Below, one piece after another: positions 25,185 through 36,200 of a DNA stretch of 64,000 nt. Both the position numbers and the translations under genes were made by a program. The stretch is from Bryobacteraceae bacterium (lineage in GTDB: Bacteria > Acidobacteriota > Terriglobia > Bryobacterales > Bryobacteraceae). A model generated the notes under the pieces. The model saw nothing but the letters and a program-made list of their open reading frames with translations. It was not told the origin of the DNA and did not search any database. The stretch spans positions 1 through 64,000 of the forward strand of contig JAWKHH010000006.1 of assembly GCA_041394945.1 (NCBI GenBank), in the 5' to 3' direction. Numbering within the stretch: position 1 is the stretch's first letter; the number at the start of each line of letters is the position of its first letter.

Positions 25185-25529
25185 TTCTGCCCCCGAGACT
25201 GCACGATGTCTTAGGTTTGAGGCCGACGAGAGATCCGTACGCGGGAGGGCTGGGCCGATATGTTGGAACTCGGCAGGGGAGACGGAGAAAGTGAGGTGAA
25301 TTTCGGCGACCACTGGTGGCCATTATGGCAGGCAGTGGGGTGGACTGTCGAGACGTGCGAGGTGATCGCAGTGACAGGGGAGGCGGAGTCAAGCCAACTA
25401 CTCTGACATACCGCAACAGTATTAAGAGACAGCCATCACCACGACGGCGCGACGTGTGGTGGAAGCGCTAACCTCCCACACCAGTCCATGGCAGGCGAGA
25501 GGGTGCTCCGGCTGCGGGGAAATGTGTCA

Positions 25530-25560
25530 CGGCCCGGCGAAGCCGAAGCCTGCCGGGCCG
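25530..25560 (-). terminator. Strong hairpin after the flagellin gene
   Basis: Nine-base GC arms (CGGCCCGGC and GCCGGGCCG) pair perfectly around a 13-base loop, about 33 bases past the flagellin stop. There is no clear U-tract, so it may end transcription with help or protect the message. Confidence 0.5.
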
Positions 25561-25593
25561 GTTGCTGAGGTTACTGGGTTACTCCGGTGCTAA

Positions 25594-28500
25594 CTACCCC
25601 CGGAGAAGGCTGAGGACGGCTTGCGGCGCGACGTTGGCCTGGGACAGGGCGGCCACGCCGGCCTGCTGCAGGATCTGCGCCTTGGTGAGGTTGGCGGCTT
25701 CCGAGGCGAGGTCGGCGTCGCGGATGCGGCTTTCGCTCGCCGTGATGTTGGACAACTGCGTCTGCGCCAGATTGATGGCGAAGTTGATCTGGTTCTGCCC
25801 GCGGCCGACGACGGCCTGGGCGTTGCCGAGCTTCGACACCGCTTCGGCGAGCGCGTTGACGGCCGCCTCGGCGTTGGATTGCGTGCCGATGTCGATGACC
25901 GCACCGCCGTCGAGCTTGGCCGAATCGAGGGTGGCGCCCTGCGAGGCGAACCCGTCGGCAGGGTTGGCGGTGGTGCCGACGGAGACCTTGAACGAGTTCA
26001 GCGTGCTGAGGAAGCTGATCTTCTCGGTCCCGTCGACGTTCTCTTTCACCGCGACGATCTGCTTGAGCGTCGGGTTGTTGGTCTGCTGCAGTTGCGTGTT
26101 GATGGCGTTGATCGCTTCGTCGATCGAGCGGCCGGTGCGGGCAGTGGCGTCGTTGCGGAGGGTGACCGCGAGCGACTGCGAGTTTCCGGCGCTATTGTTG
26201 GCCGAGATAGTGATCACCTGGTCGTCGCTGCCGTAGGCAAGTGGCGTGAAGGCGACGGCCGAGGTGGCCGAGGAGCCGCCGGCGTCGATGCGGGCGCTCG
26301 TAACGGGAGCCGAGCTGACGACGTTGCCGCCGAAGGTGGAGCCGGAGGTGCCGAACCCGAGGTTGGCTTCCGTGCCCTTGTAGGTGGTGCTCGAATCGAG
26401 TCCGAGGGTCGAGTAGGCGCTGTTGGCGACGGCGCTGAAGGCGATGGAGGAGTTCCCGCCGGTGGAGTCCGACGTGATCTTGATCCCTCCGCTTACCGCC
26501 GACACGGTGACGCTCGAGGTCTGGCCGGCCGCGGTGAGCGCGGCGTTGATCTGCGTCTGGATGTCGGTTGCGATCGTGGCCGCGTCGCCGGTTTGGGCTG
26601 TGAGAGTGACATCGACGGCCGAGCCGCCGTCGACGGCGATGCGGAGCGTGTCATTGGTGCTGCCGGTGATGGTGAAGTTGGCCGTCACCGCCGCCGCGCC
26701 GCCGGTCGCCGTTTCGGCGCCGAGGACGGTGAGTGCGTTCCCGGTCAAGGCGACCGTCGAGGCGGCGCCGCTCGAGTTGGAGGTGATGCGGAGCGCGCCG
26801 CCGTTATCGACATCGGCCACCGCGCCGGTGAGACGCCCGTTGTTCAGGTAGGCGGCCAGTTCGGAGGCCGTGTAGGTCCCGGGGCCGATGACGATGTTGG
26901 TGGCGCCGCCGCCGTCGATGTTGACGCCGAGGGTGTCGCTCGCGCCGGCGACGAGTGTGTACGGCCCGGCGTTGGCGACGGCCGATTGACCGGCCGTGGC
27001 GAGCGTGCCGTCGGCCGCCGTTCCCTGGATCGACGCCGCCGTTTCGGAGCCGCGCGAGTTGATGCGGAAGCTGGTCCCGTTGTTCGAGGCGACGGTCAGC
27101 TTGCCGCCGGAGAAGCTCGCCTGGAGCCCGGCCGCCTGCAGTTCGCTGTCGGCGGCGAAGGCCGTGTTGAGCGCTTCGGCCACCGAAGCCCCGCTACGCG
27201 AGGTTCCGTAGGTCGGCGTGGTCGAGGTGGCGAAGCCGAGCACGGTGTTGGCCGTGCCGTCGAGCACCTGGATGGACCCGCCGGCGCCTTTGGTGGCCGA
27301 TTCGATCGTGATGGCGTTGCCGACCACCGACGCCGAGCCGTTGACGCCAAGCGCGGTGTTGATCGCGTCGGCGATGTCGTTCTTGGTCCGCGCGCCTTCG
27401 GTCAGCACGACGTTGACGGCGGTTCCGTTGACGATCAGGTTCAGCTCGTTGTTGTTCTCGGTGACGTTGACCACGCCGGCAGACGTGTTGCTCGAGGTGA
27501 GCGTGGCCGCGGTGGCGTCGCCGGCCGTGAGGTCGACCGTAACGGCGTTGCCGCTCGAGGCAGCGCCGTTGATCGAGAACTCGAGCGTGGCGTTGGAGCC
27601 GGCGGCGCTGGTGGTCGGGTTATAGGTGACGCCCTGAATGGTCGAGTAATCGACCGCTCCGCCGGCGCCGGCCACGAACGAGCCGAAGCCGAGCCGGTTC
27701 TGCACGTCGCCGGTGACGTCGACCTGGAATTTCTCGCCCGTCTTCGACGTGAAGGTGAGCGTGTTGCCGGCCGTCGCCGTCGAGAGCGTGATGTCGGCCG
27801 CCGAGAGCGAGGAGTTGCCGGTCACGGCCGATTGCAGGCTTGAGATGGCCTCGGCCACGGTGGTGGTGGCGCTCACATCAAGACTCACGTCGACCGGCGA
27901 GGTCAGCGACGCCCCGGTGAACCGGAACGTGATCGTGCCGGCGCCCTTGGCGCCGAACGTGGTGGATCCGGCGGCGGTGTCGGCCGAGGCCTGGACGCGC
28001 GTCGAGACGCTCGCGCCGGTGGAGGCGTCGGCGGCCGAAGCCGTCCCGGCCAGGCCGAGGTTGGTCGACAGCGCGGTGGCCGTCGAGATCTGCACCGACG
28101 ACGTGGAGCTGTTCGACTTCGAACGCAGCACGATCTGGTTGCCGTCGAGATAGGCCTCGGCCGCCGCCGCGAAACTCACGTTGGCGTTGAGATCCTTCAC
28201 GATCTGGCCCTTGGACACGGTGTTGCCCGAGGTCACGGCGATGGTCAGTTCGGAGCCGCCGTCGATCTTCACCTTGAGCGTGTCGGTGTCGCCCGGCGTG
28301 TCGTTGGTGTCCACCGCCGCCGCCGTGTTTGTGCCCGTCAGCGCGGCGTTCTGTTCGAACTTGCCGAGCAGGGCCGCCGAGAGCCGGTCGCCGGCTTCCA
28401 CCTGGAACGCGGTCGAAGAGGAGCGGAACGACAATTGCCGAGCGCCGTTGGAGTCGGTGAGCGCGGTCGCCTTGATGCCCGCATTCTTGAACGCCGTCGC

Positions 28501-29301
28501 CGCCGCCGAAGAGCCGTTGCCGGCGCCTTCGATGGCCGCGTTGATCGCCGTGACGAGCGTGTCGACGTCGGTGACGCCGGCCGTGTTCACGCTCACCTTC
28601 ACCTGGTTCGAATCGCCGAACCCGGGGCCGGTGAAGATGAAATCGGTGAAGCCGGCGTTGTCGACCGATCCCGAGTTCGCCGTATTGGCCAGAATCGACG
28701 ACACCGAAGTCGCCGCCGACCCGGCGCCGATGTCGGTGCCGGTGGCGCCGGTGGCCTGCACGCCCTGCAGTCCGAGGCTCTGGGCGTCAATCGTCGAAGT
28801 GGTGAGGTCGACCGAAACCGCGCCGTTCTGAATCGCCGTCGTGCCGCCGTTGGCGCGGCCGCCGCCGATGAACACCTGCAGCGATTTGGCGAACAACCCG
28901 CCCGTGTCGAGACCGATCGTCTGCGCCTGGCGGTTGATTTCCGTGATCACGCTCTGGAATTCCGAATTCAACACGTCGCGCGAGCCATTGAACGTGCCCG
29001 TCGCCGACTGCGTCGCCAGCGTCCGCGCGCGGTCGAGCAATTGCGAAATGTTGTTGATGCCGCCATCGATGGTCTGCAGCGTAGAAAGACCGTCGTTGGC
29101 GTTGCGGATACCCTGCGTGAGCACCGCGCGGTCGCTGCGGAAAGAGTTGGCGATCGCCAGACCCGCCGCGTCGTCGCCCGAACTGACGATGCGCAAACCG
29201 CTCGTGACGCGGTTGATCGTCTTCGCCTGAAACTCCTGGCTGATCCGCAGGTAGTCCTGGGCCTGCAGGGAGGGGACGTTTGTATTGATCGAAAATGCCA
29301 T
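25594..29301 (-). CDS. fliC: Giant flagellin with multi-module hypervariable region
   Basis: 1235 residues, against 270-600 for most flagellins. The conserved N-terminal D0/D1 region starts MAFSINTNVPSLQAQDYLR and includes RVTSGLRIVSSGDDAAGLAIAN and LSTLQTIDGGINNISQLLDR. The C-terminal D1/D0 region holds GRGQNQINFAINLAQTQLSN, SRIRDADLASEAANLTKAQI and the terminal LLRG. Between lie roughly a thousand residues of serial Flagellin_IN-like modules (SGNTVSKGQIV, DATAATLTSSNT, GDAATIATDIQTQINAAL and others), with almost no Cys or Trp, as expected for an exported surface domain. AGGAG lies six bases before the ATG. The gene is monocistronic with a hairpin behind it. A filament with very large outer domains is predicted. 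Confidence 0.93.
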   Translation of the reverse strand: MAFSINTNVPSLQAQDYLRISQEFQAKTINRVTSGLRIVSSGDDAAGLAIANSFRSDRAVLTQGIRNANDGLSTLQTIDGGINNISQLLDRARTLATQSATGTFNGSRDVLNSEFQSVITEINRQAQTIGLDTGGLFAKSLQVFIGGGRANGGTTAIQNGAVSVDLTTSTIDAQSLGLQGVQATGATGTDIGAGSAATSVSSILANTANSGSVDNAGFTDFIFTGPGFGDSNQVKVSVNTAGVTDVDTLVTAINAAIEGAGNGSSAAATAFKNAGIKATALTDSNGARQLSFRSSSTAFQVEAGDRLSAALLGKFEQNAALTGTNTAAAVDTNDTPGDTDTLKVKIDGGSELTIAVTSGNTVSKGQIVKDLNANVSFAAAAEAYLDGNQIVLRSKSNSSTSSVQISTATALSTNLGLAGTASAADASTGASVSTRVQASADTAAGSTTFGAKGAGTITFRFTGASLTSPVDVSLDVSATTTVAEAISSLQSAVTGNSSLSAADITLSTATAGNTLTFTSKTGEKFQVDVTGDVQNRLGFGSFVAGAGGAVDYSTIQGVTYNPTTSAAGSNATLEFSINGAASSGNAVTVDLTAGDATAATLTSSNTSAGVVNVTENNNELNLIVNGTAVNVVLTEGARTKNDIADAINTALGVNGSASVVGNAITIESATKGAGGSIQVLDGTANTVLGFATSTTPTYGTSRSGASVAEALNTAFAADSELQAAGLQASFSGGKLTVASNNGTSFRINSRGSETAASIQGTAADGTLATAGQSAVANAGPYTLVAGASDTLGVNIDGGGATNIVIGPGTYTASELAAYLNNGRLTGAVADVDNGGALRITSNSSGAASTVALTGNALTVLGAETATGGAAAVTANFTITGSTNDTLRIAVDGGSAVDVTLTAQTGDAATIATDIQTQINAALTAAGQTSSVTVSAVSGGIKITSDSTGGNSSIAFSAVANSAYSTLGLDSSTTYKGTEANLGFGTSGSTFGGNVVSSAPVTSARIDAGGSSATSAVAFTPLAYGSDDQVITISANNSAGNSQSLAVTLRNDATARTGRSIDEAINAINTQLQQTNNPTLKQIVAVKENVDGTEKISFLSTLNSFKVSVGTTANPADGFASQGATLDSAKLDGGAVIDIGTQSNAEAAVNALAEAVSKLGNAQAVVGRGQNQINFAINLAQTQLSNITASESRIRDADLASEAANLTKAQILQQAGVAALSQANVAPQAVLSLLRG

Positions 29302-29483
29302 TATTCGCTCCTGAATCTTCCTGCCCGGGACTCCTTTCCCGGTCCGGCGTCTGTTTCACCACGCGCCGGTTGTGGGAGTTGACTTCAAGGTCCATATCGG
29401 AGCAGGCGGGAGGAATGTGAGAGGGAAATGGCGTGCGGGGTTCCCGGGAGCGGCGCCTGGCGGCGCCGCGGCTCCGGGATTCG

Positions 29484-32400
29484 CTACTGATAGACGATGG
29501 TCAGCTTCGGCCGGTTGGCGACCACCGCTGCTTCGCTCGAGTGAAAACGAAGGAACGAACCAGACGGGGCGGTCAGGACAAGACCGGCGTTGGCGGCCGG
29601 ATTGGAGATCCAGGTCTGGACGATGGCGGGGTCGAGATCGACGGTGATCGATTGGTTGGAGACGCCGCGGAAGCCGTCGATCCGGAAGGAAGCTCCGGAG
29701 ACGAGGTCGGCGCCGTCGCCGGAGGCGCCGGGCGCGGCCCAGGCGAGGGCGCCGGAGCGGGTGAGCCAACTGAGTTCGGGAGTGTCGGTCCAGGCGTTCT
29801 TGAGATAGTAACCCTCGACGAGTGCGGCGGCCGGAGCGTAGGGCGTGGTGAGGGTCAACTGGGCGCGTTGGACGGACGTGCCGGCCGGAGCGGCGAGGCC
29901 GTCGAACCGGATGAGTCCGTGCATGGTGTAGGTGGCGGTGGCGGCGGCGTAGACGATGTCGCCGCGGAGGGTGTTTCCGTTGCCTCCGTTGTACTGCGCG
30001 TTCTGATTGGAGATGGTGACATCGGCCGCGGATTGATAGCCGCCGGCGCCTTGCTGATAGGTGCTGGTGACGGGGCCGGAGCTCGGCGCCGGAGAGGGGG
30101 GAGGCGGGGTGGTGGTGACGCCGGTCTGATAGTCGATGGTGAGTTTGGGGCGATAGGCGGCGTTGGCGGCGTCGGGCGCATGGATGCGGATGGGGAAGCC
30201 GGTGGGGTTTTCGAGGACGAGTCCGGCGTTGGCGGCGCCGTCGACCCAGCCTTGCACGATGGCCGGATCGAGGTCGACGGTGAGCACCTCGTTGGAGCGG
30301 GCGGTGGGGTGGGGGAAGACGACGGGCTGGCCGGTGCGGTCGGCGGCGCCGCCGGCTCCGGGCGCGGCCCAGGAAGCGGTGGCGGTCCGGTTCTTCCAGC
30401 CGAGGGCGGGGAACAGGTCCCAGGGGCTGGCGAGGTAATAGGCGGAGAGCGCGGCGTTGGGGTCGGCATAGGTGAGGGTGACCGAGAGGCGGGCTCGGGC
30501 GACGGTGGCGCCCGCGGGGAGGCTGAGGCCGTCGAAACGGAGCAGGCCACGCGCTTCGTAGGAACTGTTGCGCAAGGCGAGGATGTAAGTGTTGAAGTAA
30601 GTATAGCCATTGCCGCCGCTGGAGGCCAGATACTGGGAGGTGATGGTGGCGGCTGCCTCGCCCGAGTATCCGGAAACGCCCTGCTGCCAGGTAATCTGGT
30701 TTCCGGTCGAAGCCGGGGCCGGGGCCGCGACGGTGACGGCGAGGGGGGCCGACATAGCCGTGCGGTTGGCGTTGTCGACGATCCGCGCGGTGAGCGAGAA
30801 CGACCCGGCGGCGACCGCCGTCCAGGCGAACGAATAGGGCGCGGTGGTATCGGAGCCGATCAGCGACGCCCCGTTATAGAAATCGACGCGGACCACGGGC
30901 AGGGGCGAAACGGCGCTCGCGGTGAGATTGACGGCGCCCGGCGCGGTGAGAATGGAGCCGGCGCCGAGGGTCAACTGAACGGTGGGGGCGGCGGGCGGCG
31001 CTGGCGGCGGCGCGGTATCGGTCAGCGCCCATTGGAGTCCGGACGAATTCTTGAACCACCAGGCGTACTTGCGGGCGGGATTGACGCGGAAGGCGTCGTA
31101 GCCGCTAGCCGGGGCGGCGGGGCGGGTCCAGAGGGTGATGACGTGGCTGAAGGTGGTGTAGAGCTCGTTGGCGACGGCGGCGAGGCGGCTGGCCTCGGCC
31201 GTGTCGCCGGACTGGCGGGCGAAGTAGGAACCCCAGGCGACGGTGGTGGCGCACTCGAAGGAGTGTTCGTGATCGGACCAGGGATCGACGTGATCGGCGA
31301 AGCCCTGTCCGGAGGTGGAGGCGAGGTAGAAGGGGAAGCGGAGAGGCTGGCCGCCGTTGAAGGCCGCGAGGCCGTTGGCGCCGGAGCTCCAGGAGGCGTT
31401 GGTCCAGTAGGCGCCGCGGCCGGCGAGGTGTTGGGCGAGGCCGAGGATGAGGCTGGCGGTTTCGGACGATTCGCTGACGTTGTAGACGCGGAGGGCTGCA
31501 TCGGTGAGCATGGCCGACATCCAGGGGGAGGTGGCCGGGTCGGCGGTGGCGCCTTCTTCGGGGTCGTGATCAACGATGGCGTGCCAGAGTCCGCCGTCGG
31601 CGGCGCCGCCGTAGGGAGTGGTCTGCATGGCGCGGAGATCGGCGAGGATCTGGAGGGTTTTCGAGCGGGCGGTGGCGGAGCCGTTGGTTTCGAAAGCGAC
31701 GACGTTAGCCATCCATTTCAAGGCGGCGGAGCGTTCGGTCCAGGGGCGGCCGCGGGTGTAGGCGGTACGCACGGGGTCGAGGGCGCGGGGGATCCAGTCG
31801 GTGACGTAGGGCAGCAGCGTCGCATCGCCGGTGAGCCAGTAGGTGGTGGCGAGGCTTTCGTTGTAGTTATAGAGCTCGACGAACCAGGAGGCGTTGGGAT
31901 CGGGGTTCCGGGGTCTGAAGTTACCGACGCAGATGGAGGCGCAATCGCCGGGGACGTAGATCTGGCGCTTGTAGAACTGCGCGTTGCGGACGGCTTCGCG
32001 CAGGAAGCGGAAGCCGCCGCCGCGGAAGTAAGCCAGGTACATGGCCATGGGACGGTCGTAGAGCCAGGGTTCGTATTCGGTGAGGAAGGCGTTGGTGTTG
32101 TTGGCGTGGAACGGCTCGAGGCGGTCGTCGTCGTTGATGATCGTGTAGAAGAAGTTGACCTGAGCATGGTCGGCTTCCTCGAAGCCGGGGTAGGAGGCGG
32201 CGACGGTGGTGGGGTCCATGCGGGGGAGGCCGATGGAGTCGGGCATTGGAGCCATGGGGGATTTGATGCCGCTGGCGGCGAGCCATTGTTTGGGCAGGAC
32301 GGCGTAGACGTCGGGCTCGGAGACGCCGTGGGAGGGGCCGAAGGTGGGGCCGCCGGTGGCGGTGACGCCGTCGGTGACGGGGTGCCAGGCGGTTTTGGGG

Positions 32401-32825
32401 TCGCGGGGGGAGGCGATGGAGCGGGTGCGGTCCGTGTATCCCCACTCGACGGTGATGGGTTCGGAGTTGGGATAGCGGATGGTGAAGGCGTAGTCGATCT
32501 GGATTTGGACGACACGGACGGAGGCGCCGTCCTGAGCGGGGTCGGTGAGGTGGCGCCAGAGGGCGAGTTCGGAGACGTGGGCGGGGATTTCAGAGCCGTT
32601 GCGGAGGACGCGGATGCCGGCCAGCCGGGCGGAGGTCATGGCGCCGCGTGGAAAGGGGACGCCGAAGGTGACGAGGGTGGAGGAGGCGGCGACGGATTCG
32701 GTGGGGTAAAGATCGACGGTGAGGGAGCCCTGAGTGGGCGGGGTCGTGTGGAACTGGGCGAAGGCGGGAAGGGTGGCAAGGAGGATCGGGTAGAGGCGGG
32801 CGGTGAAACGGCGGGCGGAGTACAC
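29484..32825 (-). CDS. Large secreted protein: toroid-like N-half, Ig-like linker, two DNRLRE-like domains
   Basis: 1113 residues from a GTG start with a signal peptide (YPILLATLPAFAQF). Residues ~30-620 contain many aromatic and helical segments such as YDRPMAMYLAYFRGGGFRFL, YWLTGDATLLPYVTDWIPRA and RPWTERSAALKWMANVV, which look like the helical toroid of polysaccharide lyases or glycosidases. A bacterial Ig-like domain follows (VDFYNGASLIGSDTTAPYSF). Then come two copies of a ~180-residue beta domain with LLRFDGLSLPAG/LIRFDGLAAPAG and VDLDPAIVQ-W, the DNRLRE-type module. Each ends RPKLTIDYQ or RPKLTIVYQ. A secreted enzyme or scaffold acting on polysaccharide is likely; the substrate is unknown. 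Confidence 0.65.
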   Translation of the reverse strand: MYSARRFTARLYPILLATLPAFAQFHTTPPTQGSLTVDLYPTESVAASSTLVTFGVPFPRGAMTSARLAGIRVLRNGSEIPAHVSELALWRHLTDPAQDGASVRVVQIQIDYAFTIRYPNSEPITVEWGYTDRTRSIASPRDPKTAWHPVTDGVTATGGPTFGPSHGVSEPDVYAVLPKQWLAASGIKSPMAPMPDSIGLPRMDPTTVAASYPGFEEADHAQVNFFYTIINDDDRLEPFHANNTNAFLTEYEPWLYDRPMAMYLAYFRGGGFRFLREAVRNAQFYKRQIYVPGDCASICVGNFRPRNPDPNASWFVELYNYNESLATTYWLTGDATLLPYVTDWIPRALDPVRTAYTRGRPWTERSAALKWMANVVAFETNGSATARSKTLQILADLRAMQTTPYGGAADGGLWHAIVDHDPEEGATADPATSPWMSAMLTDAALRVYNVSESSETASLILGLAQHLAGRGAYWTNASWSSGANGLAAFNGGQPLRFPFYLASTSGQGFADHVDPWSDHEHSFECATTVAWGSYFARQSGDTAEASRLAAVANELYTTFSHVITLWTRPAAPASGYDAFRVNPARKYAWWFKNSSGLQWALTDTAPPPAPPAAPTVQLTLGAGSILTAPGAVNLTASAVSPLPVVRVDFYNGASLIGSDTTAPYSFAWTAVAAGSFSLTARIVDNANRTAMSAPLAVTVAAPAPASTGNQITWQQGVSGYSGEAAATITSQYLASSGGNGYTYFNTYILALRNSSYEARGLLRFDGLSLPAGATVARARLSVTLTYADPNAALSAYYLASPWDLFPALGWKNRTATASWAAPGAGGAADRTGQPVVFPHPTARSNEVLTVDLDPAIVQGWVDGAANAGLVLENPTGFPIRIHAPDAANAAYRPKLTIDYQTGVTTTPPPPSPAPSSGPVTSTYQQGAGGYQSAADVTISNQNAQYNGGNGNTLRGDIVYAAATATYTMHGLIRFDGLAAPAGTSVQRAQLTLTTPYAPAAALVEGYYLKNAWTDTPELSWLTRSGALAWAAPGASGDGADLVSGASFRIDGFRGVSNQSITVDLDPAIVQTWISNPAANAGLVLTAPSGSFLRFHSSEAAVVANRPKLTIVYQ

Positions 32826-33208
32826 GATAAACAGCGGTTCCTTTCGGAGGTTGGCCTACAGGTAAACCATCGGAAAAACGAAGGGGGTTTTATATCGGCG
32901 GAAACGCTTGCCGGTTCCTCGGTTGACCGGCCCTAGTTTGCAGCAACGAGGAGGCCAGACCGGCGTCGCGAATCGGGGTATAAGTTGTCTCATATGAGGG
33001 GATTCGCGGGGACGAATTCGGCGTTTTTGTGGCGAACGGCGACGGTTCGACAAGCAAGCCGGGCGACTGGGGCGTCGAGCGGGGGGCAAGCTCAGGGGGA
33101 TGGGGGGATTAGGAAATATTTACCGGGTTCGGGATGGAAAAACTTACGAAGTACCGGGTCCGGCGCGGTCCGGAATGGGGACCGCGCCGGGAGGCCGACT
33201 CGTACGGA
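32826..33208. other. 383-bp intergenic stretch
   Basis: No convincing gene on either strand. It holds a long hairpin near 33160-33190, beyond the end of the large gene at its right side, and probably the promoter and leader of the 1113-residue protein gene on its left. AAAGGAA lies about 15 bases before that GTG start. Confidence 0.5.
33160..33190 (-). terminator. Perfect 12-bp-stem hairpin ending the polysaccharide transcription unit
   Basis: CCGGCGCGGTCC pairs perfectly with GGACCGCGCCGG around a seven-base loop, 18 bases past the stop of the 1621-residue gene. About 20 bases further, the minus strand reads GTTTTTCC. A strong candidate for an intrinsic terminator. Confidence 0.65.
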
Positions 33209-36200
33209 TCAGTGGATCATCACGGCGGTGACCTGGGACGGCCCGGCGAGGATCTGGTTGGCCGATCCGCGCCAGGTGTACCGGATGTAGTGAACGGATC
33301 CGCGGGGCAGGCTGCCAAGGGAAACCTGGCAGGAAGCGCTGCACGACTGGGAGACGTTCGATCCGAGGGCGGCCGTGGGCCCGTGTTCGAGCAGGACGTT
33401 GGCCACCGGCAGGAGGGGCGGCGGGGAGCCGTTCCAGGTGAGGTTGGCCGAGCCGGAGAGGTTCGAAGTGGTGGCGCCGACGATGGCGCCGTTGGCGCCG
33501 CAGGCGGCGTCGAGCGTATAGGCGGTGGCCGGCGAGAGTCCGGCGACGAACAACGTCCGGGTAGCGACGCCGGCCGGGACGATGTCGCTGGCGGCCGGAG
33601 GCGTTTGAGGATCGACCGAGGATCGGACGATGAGCTGACACGGTTCGTCGGCGGGGAGGCCAGGTTTGGAAACGACGACGGATGCGGTGTTGTTTCCGGT
33701 TGAAACGGAGCGGACGTTCAGCGTGGCGCTGAGGGGCGGCCGCACGGTGATGGTGACGGCGAGTTCGCCCAGGAGATTGTTCTCGTCGGTGGCGCGCACC
33801 AGGATGGCGAAGTTGCCGATTCGCCGCGCGGCGCCGGAGATCAGGCCGGAATCGAATTCGAGGCCTTCGGGAAGGGTGGCCGGATCGTCGAGCGCCCAGG
33901 TGTAGTTGCCGCTGCCGCCGGTGGCGTTGAAGACGACGGTGGCGACGGTGTTCAGCGTGAGGTCGAACGACCCGGACAAGTGGTTCACCGAAACCGGCTG
34001 ATCGCCCGAGACGGAGATCGAGAAGGCTTTGTCGGCGAACGCCGATGCGGCGTCGGTGAGGCGGACCGTGAAGTTGGACGTTGCGGCTGCGATGGGAACG
34101 CCGCTGATGACGCCGGTTGAGGAATTCAAGGTCAACCCGGCGGGCAGCGTCCCGACCGGGATGGACCACGTACAAGGAGTCACCGAACAGGCTCCGGCCA
34201 ACTCGGTGGTGTAGCTGCCGCCGATCTGGCCGCCGGGCAGCGAACTGGTGAAGATCTGCGGTGGGCCTCCGGAAGCGGCCGAGACGGTGAGAACGACGGT
34301 GACCGTTTCCGGACTGTTGGCGGCGACGGGCGACGAAACCTCGATCGGGCAGGAGTAGGCGCCGGGGGCGAGGCTCGAACCGGACGGCGTCAGGGTGATC
34401 GAAAAGGCCTGCGGGGATGGACCCGAGGCCGGGGTGACGGCGCACCATGGCGTGTTCGCCGAGGCGGTGACGGTGCAGGCGGCATCCTGACAGAAGGCGG
34501 TGAAACCGCGATCGGCGGGATCCGGATCGCCGGCCGTCCATGAGACCGGAATCTCGGAGACGGATGCGGCGAGGATGACGGCGCCGGTTTGCGATACGAG
34601 CACCGTGCCGGCGGGAGCGTTGAACTCGAGCGTTTCAGTGTTACCGTCGACGCTGAGTCCGGAGAGAATGACGCTGCCGTTGAGCTTCACTTCATACGTG
34701 CCCGGGGTGAGTCCGCCGACCAGATAGCGGCCCTGGCCCGCGTGCGTCGAGACCGCGGACGCGCTGATGTAGTTGGATGCGCCGGCGGCGGATGTCTTCG
34801 AGAACAGCACGACGAGCGGAGTGCCGGGGTCGTCGACCTGCAGCGCGCGGAAGTTGCTGTCGGAGGTAAGCAGCGTCACCGGCGGGAGCGTGTCGGAGAG
34901 CGAGCCGCTGACGCGATGCAGGACGAGGAACTCGGCTTCGGTGGCGGTTCCGCCGTCGAGGGTGAGCGGGATGCTGTAGGCGGTGTTGGCGCCCTGGGTG
35001 ACGGTTCCGCCGAGCAGGATCTTGGAAGACATCCGGGCGTTCGACATCGGGTCGGTGTAGACGAAAGTGTCGCCGGCGAGACTGCCGGTGGGAACGGGTG
35101 TCTTCTTTTGGATCCGGTAGAAGAGCCGGGTGCGGATGGCCTGCGGCGACGAGGTGCGGACGTGGTCGTAGGCGATGACGTAGTCGGCGGATTGGCCGGC
35201 CGGCTTGAGGTGAGCGACCTGGCGGCTGGCGGCGGTGACGTTGACGGTGGTCTTGTAAGACCCGGCGGTATCGATGCGCGTGTAGACGGAGGTTGGCGAT
35301 CCATACTGTCGGTCCCAGACGGGGTTCTGGCCGTCGTGAACGAGACCGGCGATGGAGCCGGGCTTGAGATTGTTCGCCGCGCCGACTTCGACGTAGTTGG
35401 TGGTTCCAGCGCTTCCCATGCCGGCGTTGGCATCGTCGTCGAGGAGACGGCCGCGGGCGTCGCCTTGCGTGCAGGGATCGGCGGCGCATCGGGCGATCTT
35501 GTAGCCGCCGGGCGCGGGATAGCCGGCCCAGTGGTCGTAGGCGGGCGCGGCGCCGAGCACGGTAAGATGCGTGGCGGACGGATCGGTCCAGGAACCGCGG
35601 GAGAACAAAAGGCCGAGCGGCTTCTTCACGGTCGAATCGACCTGGGTGAAGTAGCGGTAGGTGGGCAGGGTTCGATAGTCGGAGGCCGAGGGCCAGCCGC
35701 CGCGATGGAGCAGGTAATAGGGGATGACTTCCTTGCCGGTGCTGGTCTGGGCCTGCTGCGAGAAGGCGAGGAAGTTGGAGGTGTTTTCGAGCCAGTAGCG
35801 AAAATGCTGGCCGGTTACGCCGCCGATGGTGCTGGCCGTGACGGCGGCGTGCTTGAAGTCATCGTTTTCCAGGGTCTGTTCATCCGAGCCGGCGTCGGCG
35901 AACCGCGGAGTGATGAGCCAGTTGTAAGGCATGCCGGCGTAGATCGGATAATACATGGCGTTGAGCCACTTCTGGCCGGCGAACAAATCGAGCGGCTGGG
36001 CGGTGAACGAATGCAGCGTCTCCGCCCAAACGACCATGAAGTCCATCCAGCGGCCGCCGTGGTAACCGGTGGTGGAGGAGCCGCCGGACATGCCGGTCCA
36101 GGAGGAGTCGATCACCGGATACATGTAGTCGTACCACCAGTTGAAGGCGTTCTCGGCGATGGTGACGGCGGCCGGATCGTCGGAGGCGAGCGCAATTGCG

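Noticed and set aside
29302..29400. A sigma-28 promoter for flagellin
   Set aside because: No good match to the TAAAGT / GCCGATAA pair was found in the leader; TGAAGTC is present but the second box is absent.
29433..32936. Very long plus-strand open frame antisense to the 1113-residue secreted protein
   Set aside because: It mirrors a GC-rich gene in reverse; the translation is a low-complexity glycine/valine/glutamate text with no domain, and the minus strand has a signal peptide, Ig-like and DNRLRE-like parts.
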